Source: Acidocella aminolytica 101 = DSM 11237
GTDB taxonomy: Bacteria; Pseudomonadota; Alphaproteobacteria; Acetobacterales; Acetobacteraceae
Direction of reading: 5' to 3'
NCBI RefSeq assembly: GCF_900129125.1
Contig: NZ_FQVJ01000003.1
Span: 62,001 to 126,000 of the forward strand
Length of the DNA: 64,000 bases
Positions 7,267 through 15,846 of this stretch are shown piece by piece; position 1 is the stretch's first letter, and the number at the start of each line of letters is the position of its first letter. A model generated the notes under the pieces. That model was not told the origin of the DNA and searched no databases. It saw only the letters and a list, made by a program, of their open reading frames with translations. Position numbers and translations under genes: made by a program.

Positions 7267-10200
7267 TCCCCGTTTACGGCGCGCCGGAGGGTGTGGACGC
7301 GCTGGTGCTGGTCCGGCGCTTAGGCGAACATGACGGTCCGGTGCTGCATATCGCGCGGGATGATGCGCGCCTCGCCGCGCTTTCGGAGGAAATAGCCTTT
7401 TTCGGGCCGGAGATCGAAGTTATCTCCTTCCCGGCCTGGGACTGCCTACCTTACGATCGCGTCTCTCCCAACGGCGCCCTGGTGGCGGAGCGAATCTCGG
7501 CCTTGAGCCGCCTCCAGGCGGAGCCAGATAAGAAACGCATTGTTCTCACCACCGTGAACGCCGCCTTGCAAAAGGTTGCCCCGCGTTCCGCTCTGGCTGG
7601 GGCGGGGTTGAGCCTTGCCAAGGGCGAGAGCGTGTCGCTGACCGATGTCGCCGCCTTTCTGGAGGCCGATGGCTACCGCCGCACCGGCATGGTGATGGAT
7701 GCGGGCGAGTTCTCGCTGCGCGGTGGGATACTCGATGTGTTTCCCGCAGGCGCCAGCACGCCGGTGCGGATTGATATGTTCGGGGACGAGATTGAAAGTC
7801 TCCGTCAGTTCGACCCCGAGACCCAGCGCTCCGGCGAGCCACTGCTGCGGTTGGATTTCCATCCTGCCTCAGAACTCCCGCTGGACAGTGCCTCCGTCGC
7901 CCGCTTCCGCACCAACTGGCGTGAGCTATTCGGCCCCAAGGCGGTGGAGGACGCACTGTATGTCTCCATCTCCGAAGGCAGGCGCCATCCCGGCGCGGAG
8001 CATTACCTGCCGCTCTTTACAGAGAGCACGGAGACAATCTTCGATTATGTGGCAGGGGCCTCCGTCAGCCTGGACCATCAGGCAGAAGCAGCCATTGAGG
8101 CGCGGCTGGAACTGATTGCCGACCATTATGCTGAGCGCCGTCTGCCCCCCCGCGCGGGCGAGCCGATCTTCCGGCCCATCCCGTCCAGTATGCTCTATCT
8201 GGACAAGGTAGGCTGGGACAGCGCCCTGGCCAAAGGGCCGAGCTTCAGCTTCTCACCGTTTACAAAGCCGGAAGGCGCGGCACAGGGTATTGAGATTGGC
8301 GGGCGTCCGGCGCCGATTCTAACCGGCCAGCAGATTGCCGCGTTCGAGGCGTTCGCGGAGCTGAAAGCCAAATGGGCTAAGGCCGGGCGCACCATCATCC
8401 TCGCAGCCTGGAGCTTCGGCTCCCGCGAGCGTCTGACGCTGATGCTCAAGGAGCATGGCATCTCGCCCGCGCGCGCCATTGTCTCGGCGGATGAAGCGCG
8501 TGCCTTGCCCGCCGGAACCATCGCGCTTGCCGTGCTGCCGCTGGAGCGTGGGTTTGTCACCGACCGTCTGGCCGTGGTGGCGGAGCAGGATCTGCTCGGT
8601 TCCCGCATCGCCCGCCCGCCGAAACGCAAGAAGCGCGCGGACCAGTTCATCGCCGACGCGACCGAGATCGAGGCCGGGGATCTCGTCGTGCATCAGGACC
8701 ACGGCATCGGCCGTTATGAGGGGTTGGAGACCGTTACCGTCAACGGCGCCGCGCATGACTGCCTGAAGCTGATCTATGATGGCGGTGATAAACTATTTCT
8801 GCCCGTCGAGAATATCGACCTGCTTTCTCGCTTCGGCCAGGAGGGGGATGGCGTCACACTGGACAAGCTGGGCGGTGCCTCGTGGCAGGCCCGCAAGGCC
8901 AAGGCCAAGAACCGGATTCAGGACATGGCCGCGGGTCTTATCCGCCTGGCCGCTGAGCGCCAGATGCGCGAAGCCCCGCTGCTCGCCGCTGATGATGGCG
9001 CCTTCGCTGAATTCTGCGCCCGCTTCCCTTATACCGAGACCGAGGATCAGGCGAAGGCCATTGCCGACGTGCTTGAAGATTTCGCCACCGGCCGCCCGAT
9101 GGACCGGCTTATCTGCGGCGATGTCGGCTTCGGCAAAACCGAGGTCGCGTTGCGCGCCGCCTTTGTTGCCGCCATGGCGGGCACGCAGGTGGCTGTGGTG
9201 GTGCCCACCACGTTGCTCGCGCGTCAGCATTTCCGCTCTTTTTCCACCCGTTTCGCGGGGTTGCCGATCAAGGTGGCGCAGCTTTCCCGCCTCGTCACCG
9301 CCAAAGAAGCGACGAAGGTGAAGGCGGGCCTCGCGGACGGCTCCATCAACATCGTCGTCGGTACTCATGCGCTGATGGCGCAGGGCATCTCCTTCTCCGA
9401 CCTCGGGCTGCTGATTGTGGATGAGGAGCAGCATTTCGGCGTAAAGCACAAGGAACGGCTGAAAGAGCTGAAGGCCGACGTGCACGTGCTTACTCTCACC
9501 GCCACGCCCATTCCGCGCACGCTGCAGCTTGCCCTTACCGGTGTGCGCGACCTCTCTCTCATCACCACCCCGCCGGTGGACCGCCTAGCAGTGCGCACCT
9601 TCATCATGCCGTTTGACAGCTTGGTGATTAAGGAAGCCATCGCCCGTGAGAAATTCCGGGGCGGACAAATCTTCTGCGTGGTGCCGCGCATTGAAGACCT
9701 GGACCCCATGGCCGCCCGCCTGCGCGAGATTGTACCGGAGATCCGTACCGTGATGGCCCATGGCCGTCTCGCCCCTTCGGAGCTTGAGCGGGTGATGACG
9801 GAATTTGGTGAAGGCAAGTACGATATTCTGCTGGCCACCAATATCGTCGAGAGCGGGCTGGATATGCCCGCCGTGAACACGCTCATCGTTTACCGTGCGG
9901 ATATGTTTGGCCTCGCGGGGCTCTACCAGCTTCGCGGCCGTGTGGGGCGTGGCAAGCAGCGTGGCTATGCGTACCTGACTTGGCCACCGCACCACCGCCT
10001 CTCCGCCGCCTCCGAAAAGCGGCTGGAAGTGATGCAGACGCTGGATACGCTGGGCGCTGGCTTCACCCTGGCCTCTCATGATCTTGACCTGCGCGGTGCT
10101 GGCAATCTGCTCGGCAACGAGCAATCCGGCCATATCCGCGAGGTCGGCATCGAGCTATATCAGCAGATGCTGGAAGACGCGGTGAACGATCTGCGCGCGC

Positions 10201-10688
10201 AGAACAAGCAGGCCCAGAAGATCGAGCGTGACTGGACGCCCAACATCAATCTCGGCCTGCCCGTGCTGATCCCCGAAGCCTATGTCGCGGATCTGCCGGT
10301 CCGGCTTGGCCTTTACCGGCGCATCAGCGCCCTGGCCTCGGATGCTGAGAGCGAGGCGCTGGCTGCGGAACTGGTGGACCGTTTTGGTCCTATCCCGCCG
10401 GAGGTGGAAAATTTGCTCTCCGTGGTGGCGCTCAAACGCGCCTGCCGCGAGGCGAATGTCGAAAAGTTGGATGCCGGGCCGAAAGGCATGGTCGTCACCT
10501 TCCGCAAGAACGATTTCTCCAACCCCGTTGGGTTGATCCGTTGGATCGGTACCAAGGGCGGTCTGGTTAAACTGCGGCCTGACCAGAAGCTCGCCTTGGT
10601 GCGGGATATGGACGTGGCCGCGCGCATGGCGCTTGCGCGCGACCTGCTGTCCAACCTCGTCAAGCTGGCGAACGAGGCTGAGGCTTAA
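7263..10688 (+). CDS. mfd: Transcription-repair coupling factor Mfd
   Basis: A DNA translocase that displaces stalled RNA polymerase and recruits UvrA to transcribed-strand lesions. The 1141 residues show all parts in order: UvrB-like N-terminal module (SFPAWDCLPYDRVSP), RNA polymerase-interacting CarD-like domain (GDLVVHQDHGIGRYEGLE), RecG-like translocase with Walker A ICGDVGFGKTE, DEEQHFG box, [15 protein letters not shown], motif [11 protein letters not shown], and the C-terminal TRCF domain. The length is normal. It starts inside sdhE (4-bp overlap). No sign of damage. Confidence 0.97.
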   Translation: MIPVYGAPEGVDALVLVRRLGEHDGPVLHIARDDARLAALSEEIAFFGPEIEVISFPAWDCLPYDRVSPNGALVAERISALSRLQAEPDKKRIVLTTVNAALQKVAPRSALAGAGLSLAKGESVSLTDVAAFLEADGYRRTGMVMDAGEFSLRGGILDVFPAGASTPVRIDMFGDEIESLRQFDPETQRSGEPLLRLDFHPASELPLDSASVARFRTNWRELFGPKAVEDALYVSISEGRRHPGAEHYLPLFTESTETIFDYVAGASVSLDHQAEAAIEARLELIADHYAERRLPPRAGEPIFRPIPSSMLYLDKVGWDSALAKGPSFSFSPFTKPEGAAQGIEIGGRPAPILTGQQIAAFEAFAELKAKWAKAGRTIILAAWSFGSRERLTLMLKEHGISPARAIVSADEARALPAGTIALAVLPLERGFVTDRLAVVAEQDLLGSRIARPPKRKKRADQFIADATEIEAGDLVVHQDHGIGRYEGLETVTVNGAAHDCLKLIYDGGDKLFLPVENIDLLSRFGQEGDGVTLDKLGGASWQARKAKAKNRIQDMAAGLIRLAAERQMREAPLLAADDGAFAEFCARFPYTETEDQAKAIADVLEDFATGRPMDRLICGDVGFGKTEVALRAAFVAAMAGTQVAVVVPTTLLARQHFRSFSTRFAGLPIKVAQLSRLVTAKEATKVKAGLADGSINIVVGTHALMAQGISFSDLGLLIVDEEQHFGVKHKERLKELKADVHVLTLTATPIPRTLQLALTGVRDLSLITTPPVDRLAVRTFIMPFDSLVIKEAIAREKFRGGQIFCVVPRIEDLDPMAARLREIVPEIRTVMAHGRLAPSELERVMTEFGEGKYDILLATNIVESGLDMPAVNTLIVYRADMFGLAGLYQLRGRVGRGKQRGYAYLTWPPHHRLSAASEKRLEVMQTLDTLGAGFTLASHDLDLRGAGNLLGNEQSGHIREVGIELYQQMLEDAVNDLRAQNKQAQKIERDWTPNINLGLPVLIPEAYVADLPVRLGLYRRISALASDAESEALAAELVDRFGPIPPEVENLLSVVALKRACREANVEKLDAGPKGMVVTFRKNDFSNPVGLIRWIGTKGGLVKLRPDQKLALVRDMDVAARMALARDLLSNLVKLANEAEA

Positions 10689-10692
10689 GCGG

Positions 10693-10986
10693 CTACAGAG
10701 ATTTCCAGTAGGAGGCCGCGCAGCTCACAGCGGAAGGAGTGTCCGGGTGGTCGTGATGCTGCTTGGCTGCCTCGGTATCTCCGGTGGCGAAGCTTTGCCC
10801 AACGGAATTGATCACGTTATGAACAGGCCCGGAGTTGGTGCCCGTGATATTCTTGGCGGTCTGGCTGACGTTATGCTTTTCCAACGCCTGGCATACATTG
10901 GCGCTGCCGCCGCCCAACATGGGCACGGCGAAGAACACCACCAAGGCCATGATAACAATCCCGATAATGGCAATGCCCGATCTCAT
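10693..10986 (-). CDS. Small membrane-anchored or secreted protein, unknown function
   Basis: 97 residues, not recognised. It opens with one hydrophobic segment (GIAIIGIVIMALVVFFAVPM, residues 4-23), an uncleaved anchor or signal peptide. A polar domain follows with two cysteines (one in ANVCQAL, one in AVSCAASYW) that could form a disulfide in the periplasm. The C-terminal half is rich in His, Asp, Thr and Ala. It is convergent with mfd, 4 bp away, and has its own gap of about 85 bp from the SMR gene. Codon use is like that of its neighbours, so I consider it real. Confidence 0.6.
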   Translation of the reverse strand: MRSGIAIIGIVIMALVVFFAVPMLGGGSANVCQALEKHNVSQTAKNITGTNSGPVHNVINSVGQSFATGDTEAAKQHHDHPDTPSAVSCAASYWKSL

Positions 10987-11072
10987 TCGTGATCCCCTTA
11001 AAGTTACCTTGGGGATGTGGACGCGACCTCGTCATCATCAATTAAATTTGTCCTGAACAGGTTGTTACAATC

Positions 11073-11402
11073 TCAATGCGAGGCCATTTTTGAGAAAAGA
11101 TTAATAATCAGCACGCCAGCCATAATCAGCCCGATCCCCAGCAGGCCCGGCCAGTCCACCGCTTGCCGGTAATAGAAATAACCAACCGCGATAATCAGCA
11201 CGATGCCAAACCCGCACCAAAGAGCATAAGCATAGCCAAGTGGCATCACCTTCACCACCTGGGCGAGGCAGAAGAAGCTAAGACAATAGCCCACCAGCAC
11301 CACCATCGTTGGGACTGGCCGGGTAAAGCCATCACAAAGTTTCAGCGCGGAGGTTGCTGTCACCTCACAGGCAATCGCGATGGCGAGCAGCAGATAGACC
11401 AT
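11073..11402 (-). CDS. Small multidrug resistance (SMR/EmrE-type) transporter
   Basis: 109 residues with four hydrophobic helices, the exact size of SMR exporters. The essential membrane-embedded Glu is in helix 1 (AIACEVTATSALKL), and the Tyr and Trp of the substrate pocket are present (GYAYALWCGFG). Such proteins work as dual-topology dimers that exchange protons for cationic drugs or guanidinium (Gdx subtype). The helix-1 motif looks more like EmrE/quaternary-ammonium types than Gdx, but subtype is unsure. Its ATG shares one base with the stop of the DUF1674 gene, so translation is coupled. A guanidine operon lies 28 kb away, with no visible link. Confidence 0.9.
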   Translation of the reverse strand: MVYLLLAIAIACEVTATSALKLCDGFTRPVPTMVVLVGYCLSFFCLAQVVKVMPLGYAYALWCGFGIVLIIAVGYFYYRQAVDWPGLLGIGLIMAGVLIINLFSKMASH

Positions 11403-11554
11403 CAGAAGTCAGAACAACGGCCGTTTTTTTCCCAATCGCCGTAACGGGTTGGCTCCGGCCCGGCCGGGCCGCCAATTTCCTTGGGCTGCTTGGGAGGCTG
11501 CGTCTCGGCGGGCTTGAGGCTTTCCGTCGTCTCGGGAGCGTTTTTGTCTTCCAT
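11402..11554 (-). CDS. DUF1674 (SdhAF4-like) small protein
   Basis: A 50-residue gene. The C-terminus [19 protein letters not shown] followed by RCSDF is the DUF1674 signature, shared with SdhAF4/Sdh8. In mitochondria this factor binds free flavinylated SdhA and helps it join SdhB. The N-terminal half is a low-complexity, Pro/Lys/Glu-rich tail ([18 protein letters not shown]). The stop (TGA) overlaps the ATG of the SMR gene by one base. It lies 48 bp downstream of ccmI on the same strand and may belong to that transcript. Together with sdhE at 6988 it gives two SDH assembly factors within 5 kb. Confidence 0.85.
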   Translation of the reverse strand: MEDKNAPETTESLKPAETQPPKQPKEIGGPAGPEPTRYGDWEKNGRCSDF

Positions 11555-11601
11555 GGCCGATAATCTAGATCAAACCATAAAGAAGGAAAGGGGCCTTTGG
11601 C

Positions 11602-12228
11602 TTATCTCAGTCCTTCCTCTTTCGCCTGCAGGATGCGCTGCTGGTCGAGCTCCCGCCAGTTGGAGCCCTTCGGCGCGTTAGCAAGCGATTGCTTGAACAG
11701 GCTCAGCGCCTCGGGCGTGATCGATCCGGCTTTTTCTGTCAGTGCCTCGGCCAGATAAGCCTGCCCCTCGCTGGCATCGGACGAGCTTGGGTCCGTCACA
11801 GTCAGATGCGCACGAAGAAGGCTGATCAGCTTGTCCAACTGCTTGTCCTGGGCGGCCTGCTGGGCCTGCCATTGGGCGTGCGGCTCAGAGGGCACGCCCG
11901 GCGTGGACCCCGGCAGATAAAGCGCGAAGCCGCCAACAGGCAAAGCGATCATGGTCACGATGAGTAGTAGCTTGGCACTGCCGCCGGTAGCTTGGGTGGG
12001 CATGGAATCGGCGGCGAGCAGGCGGCGCTCAATTTCCAGCTTCGCCCCTTCATGTTCGGTCTCGCTAATCCGGCCTTCCGCCAGATCACGCTCCAGTTCC
12101 GCCAGCTGGGCCCTGTGCAGGGCCATGGCGGCTTCACGTCGCTCAGAAAGATTGCGCGGGCGGCGAAAGGCCAGCAGCAAGGGTAAGGTGAGCGCCAGCG
12201 CCACCAGCAGCATATAAATCAGAATCAT
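11602..12228 (-). CDS. ccmI: Cytochrome c maturation protein CcmI (CycH), short form
   Basis: Part of the haem ligation machine: CcmI holds apocytochrome c and hands it to CcmH/CcmF. The 208 residues have a membrane helix at 3-20, a cytoplasmic coiled loop (RAQLAELERDLAEGRISETEH, typical of the family), a second helix at about 87-106 (LLLIVTMIALPVGGFALYL) and a short periplasmic domain. Usual CcmI proteins are 300-400 residues with several TPR repeats; here the periplasmic part is only about 100 residues with room for perhaps one or two. It overlaps ccmH by ATGA. Confidence 0.88.
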   Translation of the reverse strand: MILIYMLLVALALTLPLLLAFRRPRNLSERREAAMALHRAQLAELERDLAEGRISETEHEGAKLEIERRLLAADSMPTQATGGSAKLLLIVTMIALPVGGFALYLPGSTPGVPSEPHAQWQAQQAAQDKQLDKLISLLRAHLTVTDPSSSDASEGQAYLAEALTEKAGSITPEALSLFKQSLANAPKGSNWRELDQQRILQAKEEGLR

Positions 12229-12677
12229 TTCAGTAATTCATCCAGCCGGGCCTGTTCGGCCTCTGTCAGGGGCGCAACGGGCTTGGCGCGGTTGCGCCGT
12301 CCCAGCCAATAAACCAGAAAACCTATAATTAGCGCCAGAAACGGCGAGGCATAAAGCAGCCAGGTCAGCGGTGAAACAGGCGGTTTCAGCAGTACGAAGA
12401 TGCCATAGCGATGCACCATATACTGCATGATCTGCTTGTCCGGCACGCCTTGCACCACCTGCTGCCGGATGATGGTGCGTAACTGCTTGGCCAGCCCGGC
12501 CGAGGATTCCTCGATACTTTCATTCTGGCAGACGAGGCAGCGAAGCTGGCTGCCAATGGTCTCAGCGCGGTGTTCCTGCGCTGGGGTCAGAATCACGCCG
12601 TCGCGCTGTACCATGGCCTGCGCTAATGCCAGTCCCGGCACCAGCAGTAGGGCAAAAAGAAGCCGCTTTATTTTCAT
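12225..12677 (-). CDS. ccmH: Cytochrome c maturation protein CcmH (CcmL/CycL)
   Basis: A thiol oxidoreductase that reduces the CXXCH Cys pair of apocytochrome c before haem attachment. 150 residues: signal peptide (LLFALLLVPGLALAQ), the redox motif LRCLVCQNESIEES with C47 and C50, a three-helix domain, and a C-terminal membrane anchor (WLLYASPFLALIIGFLVYW) followed by a basic tail. This is the single-domain form found outside enterobacteria, with CcmI as a separate protein, as here. It overlaps ccmG and ccmI by 4 bp each. Confidence 0.95.
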   Translation of the reverse strand: MKIKRLLFALLLVPGLALAQAMVQRDGVILTPAQEHRAETIGSQLRCLVCQNESIEESSAGLAKQLRTIIRQQVVQGVPDKQIMQYMVHRYGIFVLLKPPVSPLTWLLYASPFLALIIGFLVYWLGRRNRAKPVAPLTEAEQARLDELLK

Positions 12678-13231
12678 GAATACTGCTTGAACAAAGGCAT
12701 GAGCCGGTTTTGCACAACCTCTTTAGTCAACGCGCCTGGGTAGCGCAGCCGCACAATCCCTGTTTTGTCGATAAAATAGGTCTCCGGGACGCCATATACG
12801 CCCCAGTTGATCGCGGTGAGGCCGGATTCGTCCGTGGCGAGGCGTTGGTAAGGGTTACCGAAATTTTGCAGATAAGCGGCCAGCGCGTCTGGCGTGTCCT
12901 CATAGGCAATGCCCCAGATGGTAATGCCGGAGGCCGCCAGCTTGTGCAGCATCGGCGCTTCCTCCTGGCAAGGCGCGCACCAGGAGGCAAACCAGTTCAC
13001 GAGCATCGGCTTGGGCGGGCTCAGCAGGTCTGTGTTTGAGAACCCCTGAAACCCTGGTGCACCAGGCAAGGCGAAGGTCGGAGGGTGCTTGCCGATGAGC
13101 GGTGAGGGCAGCGTGTGGGGGTTGTAATCATTGTCCTGCATCCGGCGCAGGATGGTGTAAAATCCAACCCCGCCCACTGCGGCCATGGCGAGTGGCACCC
13201 CGAACAGCAAACGCCGGCGTAATGGCGACAT
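12674..13231 (-). CDS. ccmG: Thiol:disulfide interchange protein CcmG/DsbE
   Basis: A membrane-anchored periplasmic thioredoxin that keeps the CcmH/apocytochrome c thiols reduced. 185 residues: N-terminal anchor (LLFGVPLAMAAVGGVGFYTI), then a thioredoxin fold with active site WCAPC (C85, C88) and the GVYGVPETYFID cis-Pro loop characteristic of DsbE. The start shares one base with the ccmF stop (TGATG). The length is normal for the family. Confidence 0.95.
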   Translation of the reverse strand: MSPLRRRLLFGVPLAMAAVGGVGFYTILRRMQDNDYNPHTLPSPLIGKHPPTFALPGAPGFQGFSNTDLLSPPKPMLVNWFASWCAPCQEEAPMLHKLAASGITIWGIAYEDTPDALAAYLQNFGNPYQRLATDESGLTAINWGVYGVPETYFIDKTGIVRLRYPGALTKEVVQNRLMPLFKQYS

Positions 13232-15192
13232 CAGACCGTTGCCCCACCCGGCACACGCTTGCGGAAAGGCGCGCCCACGCGCAACCGCCGGTCAGAGAGC
13301 GAGAAGAACCCGCCCATCGCCATAATCAGCCCGCCAAACCAAATTTCCGGCGCGCCGGGGTGGCGGTTCAGCCGCAATTCCGCCCCGCCATCCTGCTCGC
13401 TGGCGAACACGGCGTACAGGTCCTGAAAGCCGTTGGTGTGGATCGCGGCGTCGTTGGTGATGACATGCTGCGCGGTGAAAAACCGGCGTGAGGGGTGCAG
13501 TGTGAGGAAGGCATGGCCGTTATCGCTCAGCACCACATCCGCCACACGACGCTGGTAATTGGGCCCCGGCGCGTCGTGAATATCCTTCAACGTCCAGGTA
13601 TACCCACCCAGCTCAGTGGACTGACCGGGTTTGAGCACGATCACTTTCTGCGTGGCGAGCGTCATGGCTGCGATGCCGATGACGGAAACGCCAAAGCCGA
13701 TATGCCCCATTGCCGCGCCAATGGCGGCGCGCGGCAGCGTGAACAGCCGCTGCAGGGACTGGCCGAATGGCACGCGGAACAGCCGTACCCGCTCCGCGAG
13801 GTCCGTGAACGCGGCCATCACGACCCAGGCGCCGCCCGCTAGCCCAAGAGCGGCGATGATATGCTTGGTCGCGGTGAGAATGATGAACACCAGCGCCGCA
13901 ATGGCTGCTGCCAGCCATAGACGTTGCATTACGGGATAGAGATCCGCCCGTTTCCATCGCAATAACGGCCCCACCCCCATCGCCAGAATAATAGGCGAGG
14001 TCAGCGGCAGAACCGTCTGGTTAAAGAACGGCGCGCCAACTGAAAGCTGGATGCCGAAAAGCAGGTTCACAAAAGGCGGGTAAAGTGTGCCCGTGAACAC
14101 CACAGCGGCAATGGCGCAAAGGAAGATATTGTTGAGAATCAATGCGCTTTCTCGGCTGATGGGCGCATAAATCCCCGACCCGGCGAGAATCGGCGCGCGC
14201 ACCGCGAACAACAGCAAAGACCCGCAAATGGTGATGCCTAACAGCCCTAGAATGAATAGCCCTTGGTTCGGAGCTTCGGCGAAGCTGTGCACGGAGTTCA
14301 GAATACCCGAGCGCACCAGGAACGTGCCGGAGAGCGAGAGCGAGAAGGTGGCGATCGCCAGCAGCACCGTCCAAGCTTTCAGGCTTTCACGCTTTTCCAC
14401 CACAATGGCGCAATGCAACAGCGCGGTGCCGGTCAGCCAGGGCAGCAGAGCGGCGTTTTCCACCGGATCCCAGAACCAGAACCCACCCCAGCCTAGCGTG
14501 TAATAAGACCACCAGCTCCCCAGCGTGATGCCGCCCGTCAGGAAGCACCAGGAGATAAGCGCCCATGGCCGCACCCAGCGTCCCCAGGCGGCATCAATCC
14601 GCCCTTCGATCAGCGCCGCGATAGCGAAGGCGAAGGCAACGGAGAACCCGACATAACCGGTGTAGAGAACCGGCGGGTGGAAGGCGAGGCCGGGGTCCTG
14701 CAGGATCGGGTTCATGCCCGCGCCATTCAGCGGTGGCGGCCAAATGCGAGTGAACGGGTCGGACACTGCCAGCGTGAACAGCAGGAAGCCGCAGGAAATC
14801 AGCCCCAGAACTCCCAGAACGCGCGACCGTAAGGAGGCCGGCAGCCGCTTGCCGCCCACCGCCACGGCGGCGCCGCAGAGTGAGAGGATCAGACACCAGA
14901 GCAGGATGGAGCCGTCATGATTCCCCCAGATGCCGGTGATCCGGTATAAAAGCGGGGTCTGAGCGGAGGAAAAATCCGCGATATTCTCGACCGTGAAGTC
15001 GGACACCACACCTGCCCAGACCAGCGCCAGAAACGAAAGCGAGATGGCGGTGAAATGCAGTAGCGTCAGCAAAGGCGCCGCGGTCAGGGCGCGCGGGTCT
15101 TTTAGTGTGGGGCCGGCAATGCCGACCACCCCTTGCGCGCAGGCCAAGGCTACGGCCATGGCCAGGCAGAAATGCCCAAGCTCAGGTATCAT
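13231..15192 (-). CDS. ccmF: Cytochrome c haem lyase subunit CcmF
   Basis: The large integral membrane subunit that takes haem from CcmE and attaches it to apocytochrome c. 653 residues, the typical length, with about 14-15 hydrophobic segments. The tryptophan-rich WWD domain reads GWGGFWFWDPVENAALLPW. Histidines that coordinate haem are in the expected loops (LQDPGLAFHPPVLYTGYVG among others). The gene overlaps ccmE by ATGA and ccmG by one base, within the contiguous ccmCDEFGHI run. Confidence 0.97.
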   Translation of the reverse strand: MIPELGHFCLAMAVALACAQGVVGIAGPTLKDPRALTAAPLLTLLHFTAISLSFLALVWAGVVSDFTVENIADFSSAQTPLLYRITGIWGNHDGSILLWCLILSLCGAAVAVGGKRLPASLRSRVLGVLGLISCGFLLFTLAVSDPFTRIWPPPLNGAGMNPILQDPGLAFHPPVLYTGYVGFSVAFAFAIAALIEGRIDAAWGRWVRPWALISWCFLTGGITLGSWWSYYTLGWGGFWFWDPVENAALLPWLTGTALLHCAIVVEKRESLKAWTVLLAIATFSLSLSGTFLVRSGILNSVHSFAEAPNQGLFILGLLGITICGSLLLFAVRAPILAGSGIYAPISRESALILNNIFLCAIAAVVFTGTLYPPFVNLLFGIQLSVGAPFFNQTVLPLTSPIILAMGVGPLLRWKRADLYPVMQRLWLAAAIAALVFIILTATKHIIAALGLAGGAWVVMAAFTDLAERVRLFRVPFGQSLQRLFTLPRAAIGAAMGHIGFGVSVIGIAAMTLATQKVIVLKPGQSTELGGYTWTLKDIHDAPGPNYQRRVADVVLSDNGHAFLTLHPSRRFFTAQHVITNDAAIHTNGFQDLYAVFASEQDGGAELRLNRHPGAPEIWFGGLIMAMGGFFSLSDRRLRVGAPFRKRVPGGATV

Positions 15193-15695
15193 GCGCCTTT
15201 CCCTTTCACGCTCATATCATCCCAACTGGCGGCGTTGGGCGGTGGGCCAAAGCGCGGGTTCCATTTGCCACTCTTTTTCAACGCTTCCTCAACATCTTTG
15301 GGCATATAATCGGCGCCATGCTTGGCCAGAACCTCGCTGGCCCGGAACACATCGCCCTTCTGCATGGAGCCGATGGCGACCACGCCTTGCCCCTCACGGA
15401 ACAGATCAGGCAGCACGCCGGTATAAATAACCTTCACGGCCGCCTGGCCATCCGTCACCGCGAAATGCGTGACCGGTTCGCCCTTGGACACATCGGTGGC
15501 AACGGTGCCGACCTCCACAATGCCGCCAAGCCGGAAGCTCCGTCCCAGTGGCGGCGCCTTGGCTTCCACCTGCCGGGGCGAAAGGAAGTATGTGAGCGAG
15601 GATGAAAACGCCGCGAGCGACAGCGCCACGGCCCCACCCAAGCAGACTAAACAGGCCAGAACTAGGTAAAGCCGACGCTTTTTGGGGGTGCGCAT
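15189..15695 (-). CDS. ccmE: Haem chaperone CcmE
   Basis: A periplasmic haem chaperone that binds haem covalently through one histidine and passes it to CcmF. 168 residues: N-terminal membrane anchor (residues 9-33), beta-barrel core (RLGGIVEVGTV), and the haem-binding motif LAKHGADYMP with H126 and Y130. The flexible tail KKSGKWNPRFG is usual. The start follows the ccmD stop by one base and the end overlaps ccmF. Confidence 0.96.
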   Translation of the reverse strand: MRTPKKRRLYLVLACLVCLGGAVALSLAAFSSSLTYFLSPRQVEAKAPPLGRSFRLGGIVEVGTVATDVSKGEPVTHFAVTDGQAAVKVIYTGVLPDLFREGQGVVAIGSMQKGDVFRASEVLAKHGADYMPKDVEEALKKSGKWNPRFGPPPNAASWDDMSVKGKGA

Positions 15696-15696
15696 C

Positions 15697-15846
15697 TTAG
15701 AGCTGCTCGGCCTGGGCTAGGCGCGCGCGAGCCCGGCGATAGCGGGCCAGCGTCAACAAGGATACGCCTGCCAGAAAGATCACGGTTGCGGCATAAGCCC
15801 CGTCGATAAAGGGCCAGACCTGGATGGGTTGTACGGGAGGGGTCAT
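15697..15846 (-). CDS. ccmD: Haem exporter accessory protein CcmD
   Basis: A 49-residue gene. One membrane helix (YAATVIFLAGVSLLTLARY) is followed by a basic, Arg-rich cytoplasmic tail (RRARARLAQ) that ends in EQL, the standard CcmD architecture. CcmD holds CcmC and haem-loaded CcmE together and helps release holo-CcmE. The start overlaps the ccmC stop by ATGA and the stop is one base before the ccmE start. Position between ccmC and ccmE is the conserved one. Confidence 0.9.
   Translation of the reverse strand: MTPPVQPIQVWPFIDGAYAATVIFLAGVSLLTLARYRRARARLAQAEQL

Noticed and set aside
11073-11402. Guanidinium exporter (Gdx) as part of the guanidine system
   Set aside because: The SMR gene is 28 kb from the riboswitch, has no ykkC RNA of its own and its helix-1 motif is closer to EmrE-type pumps.
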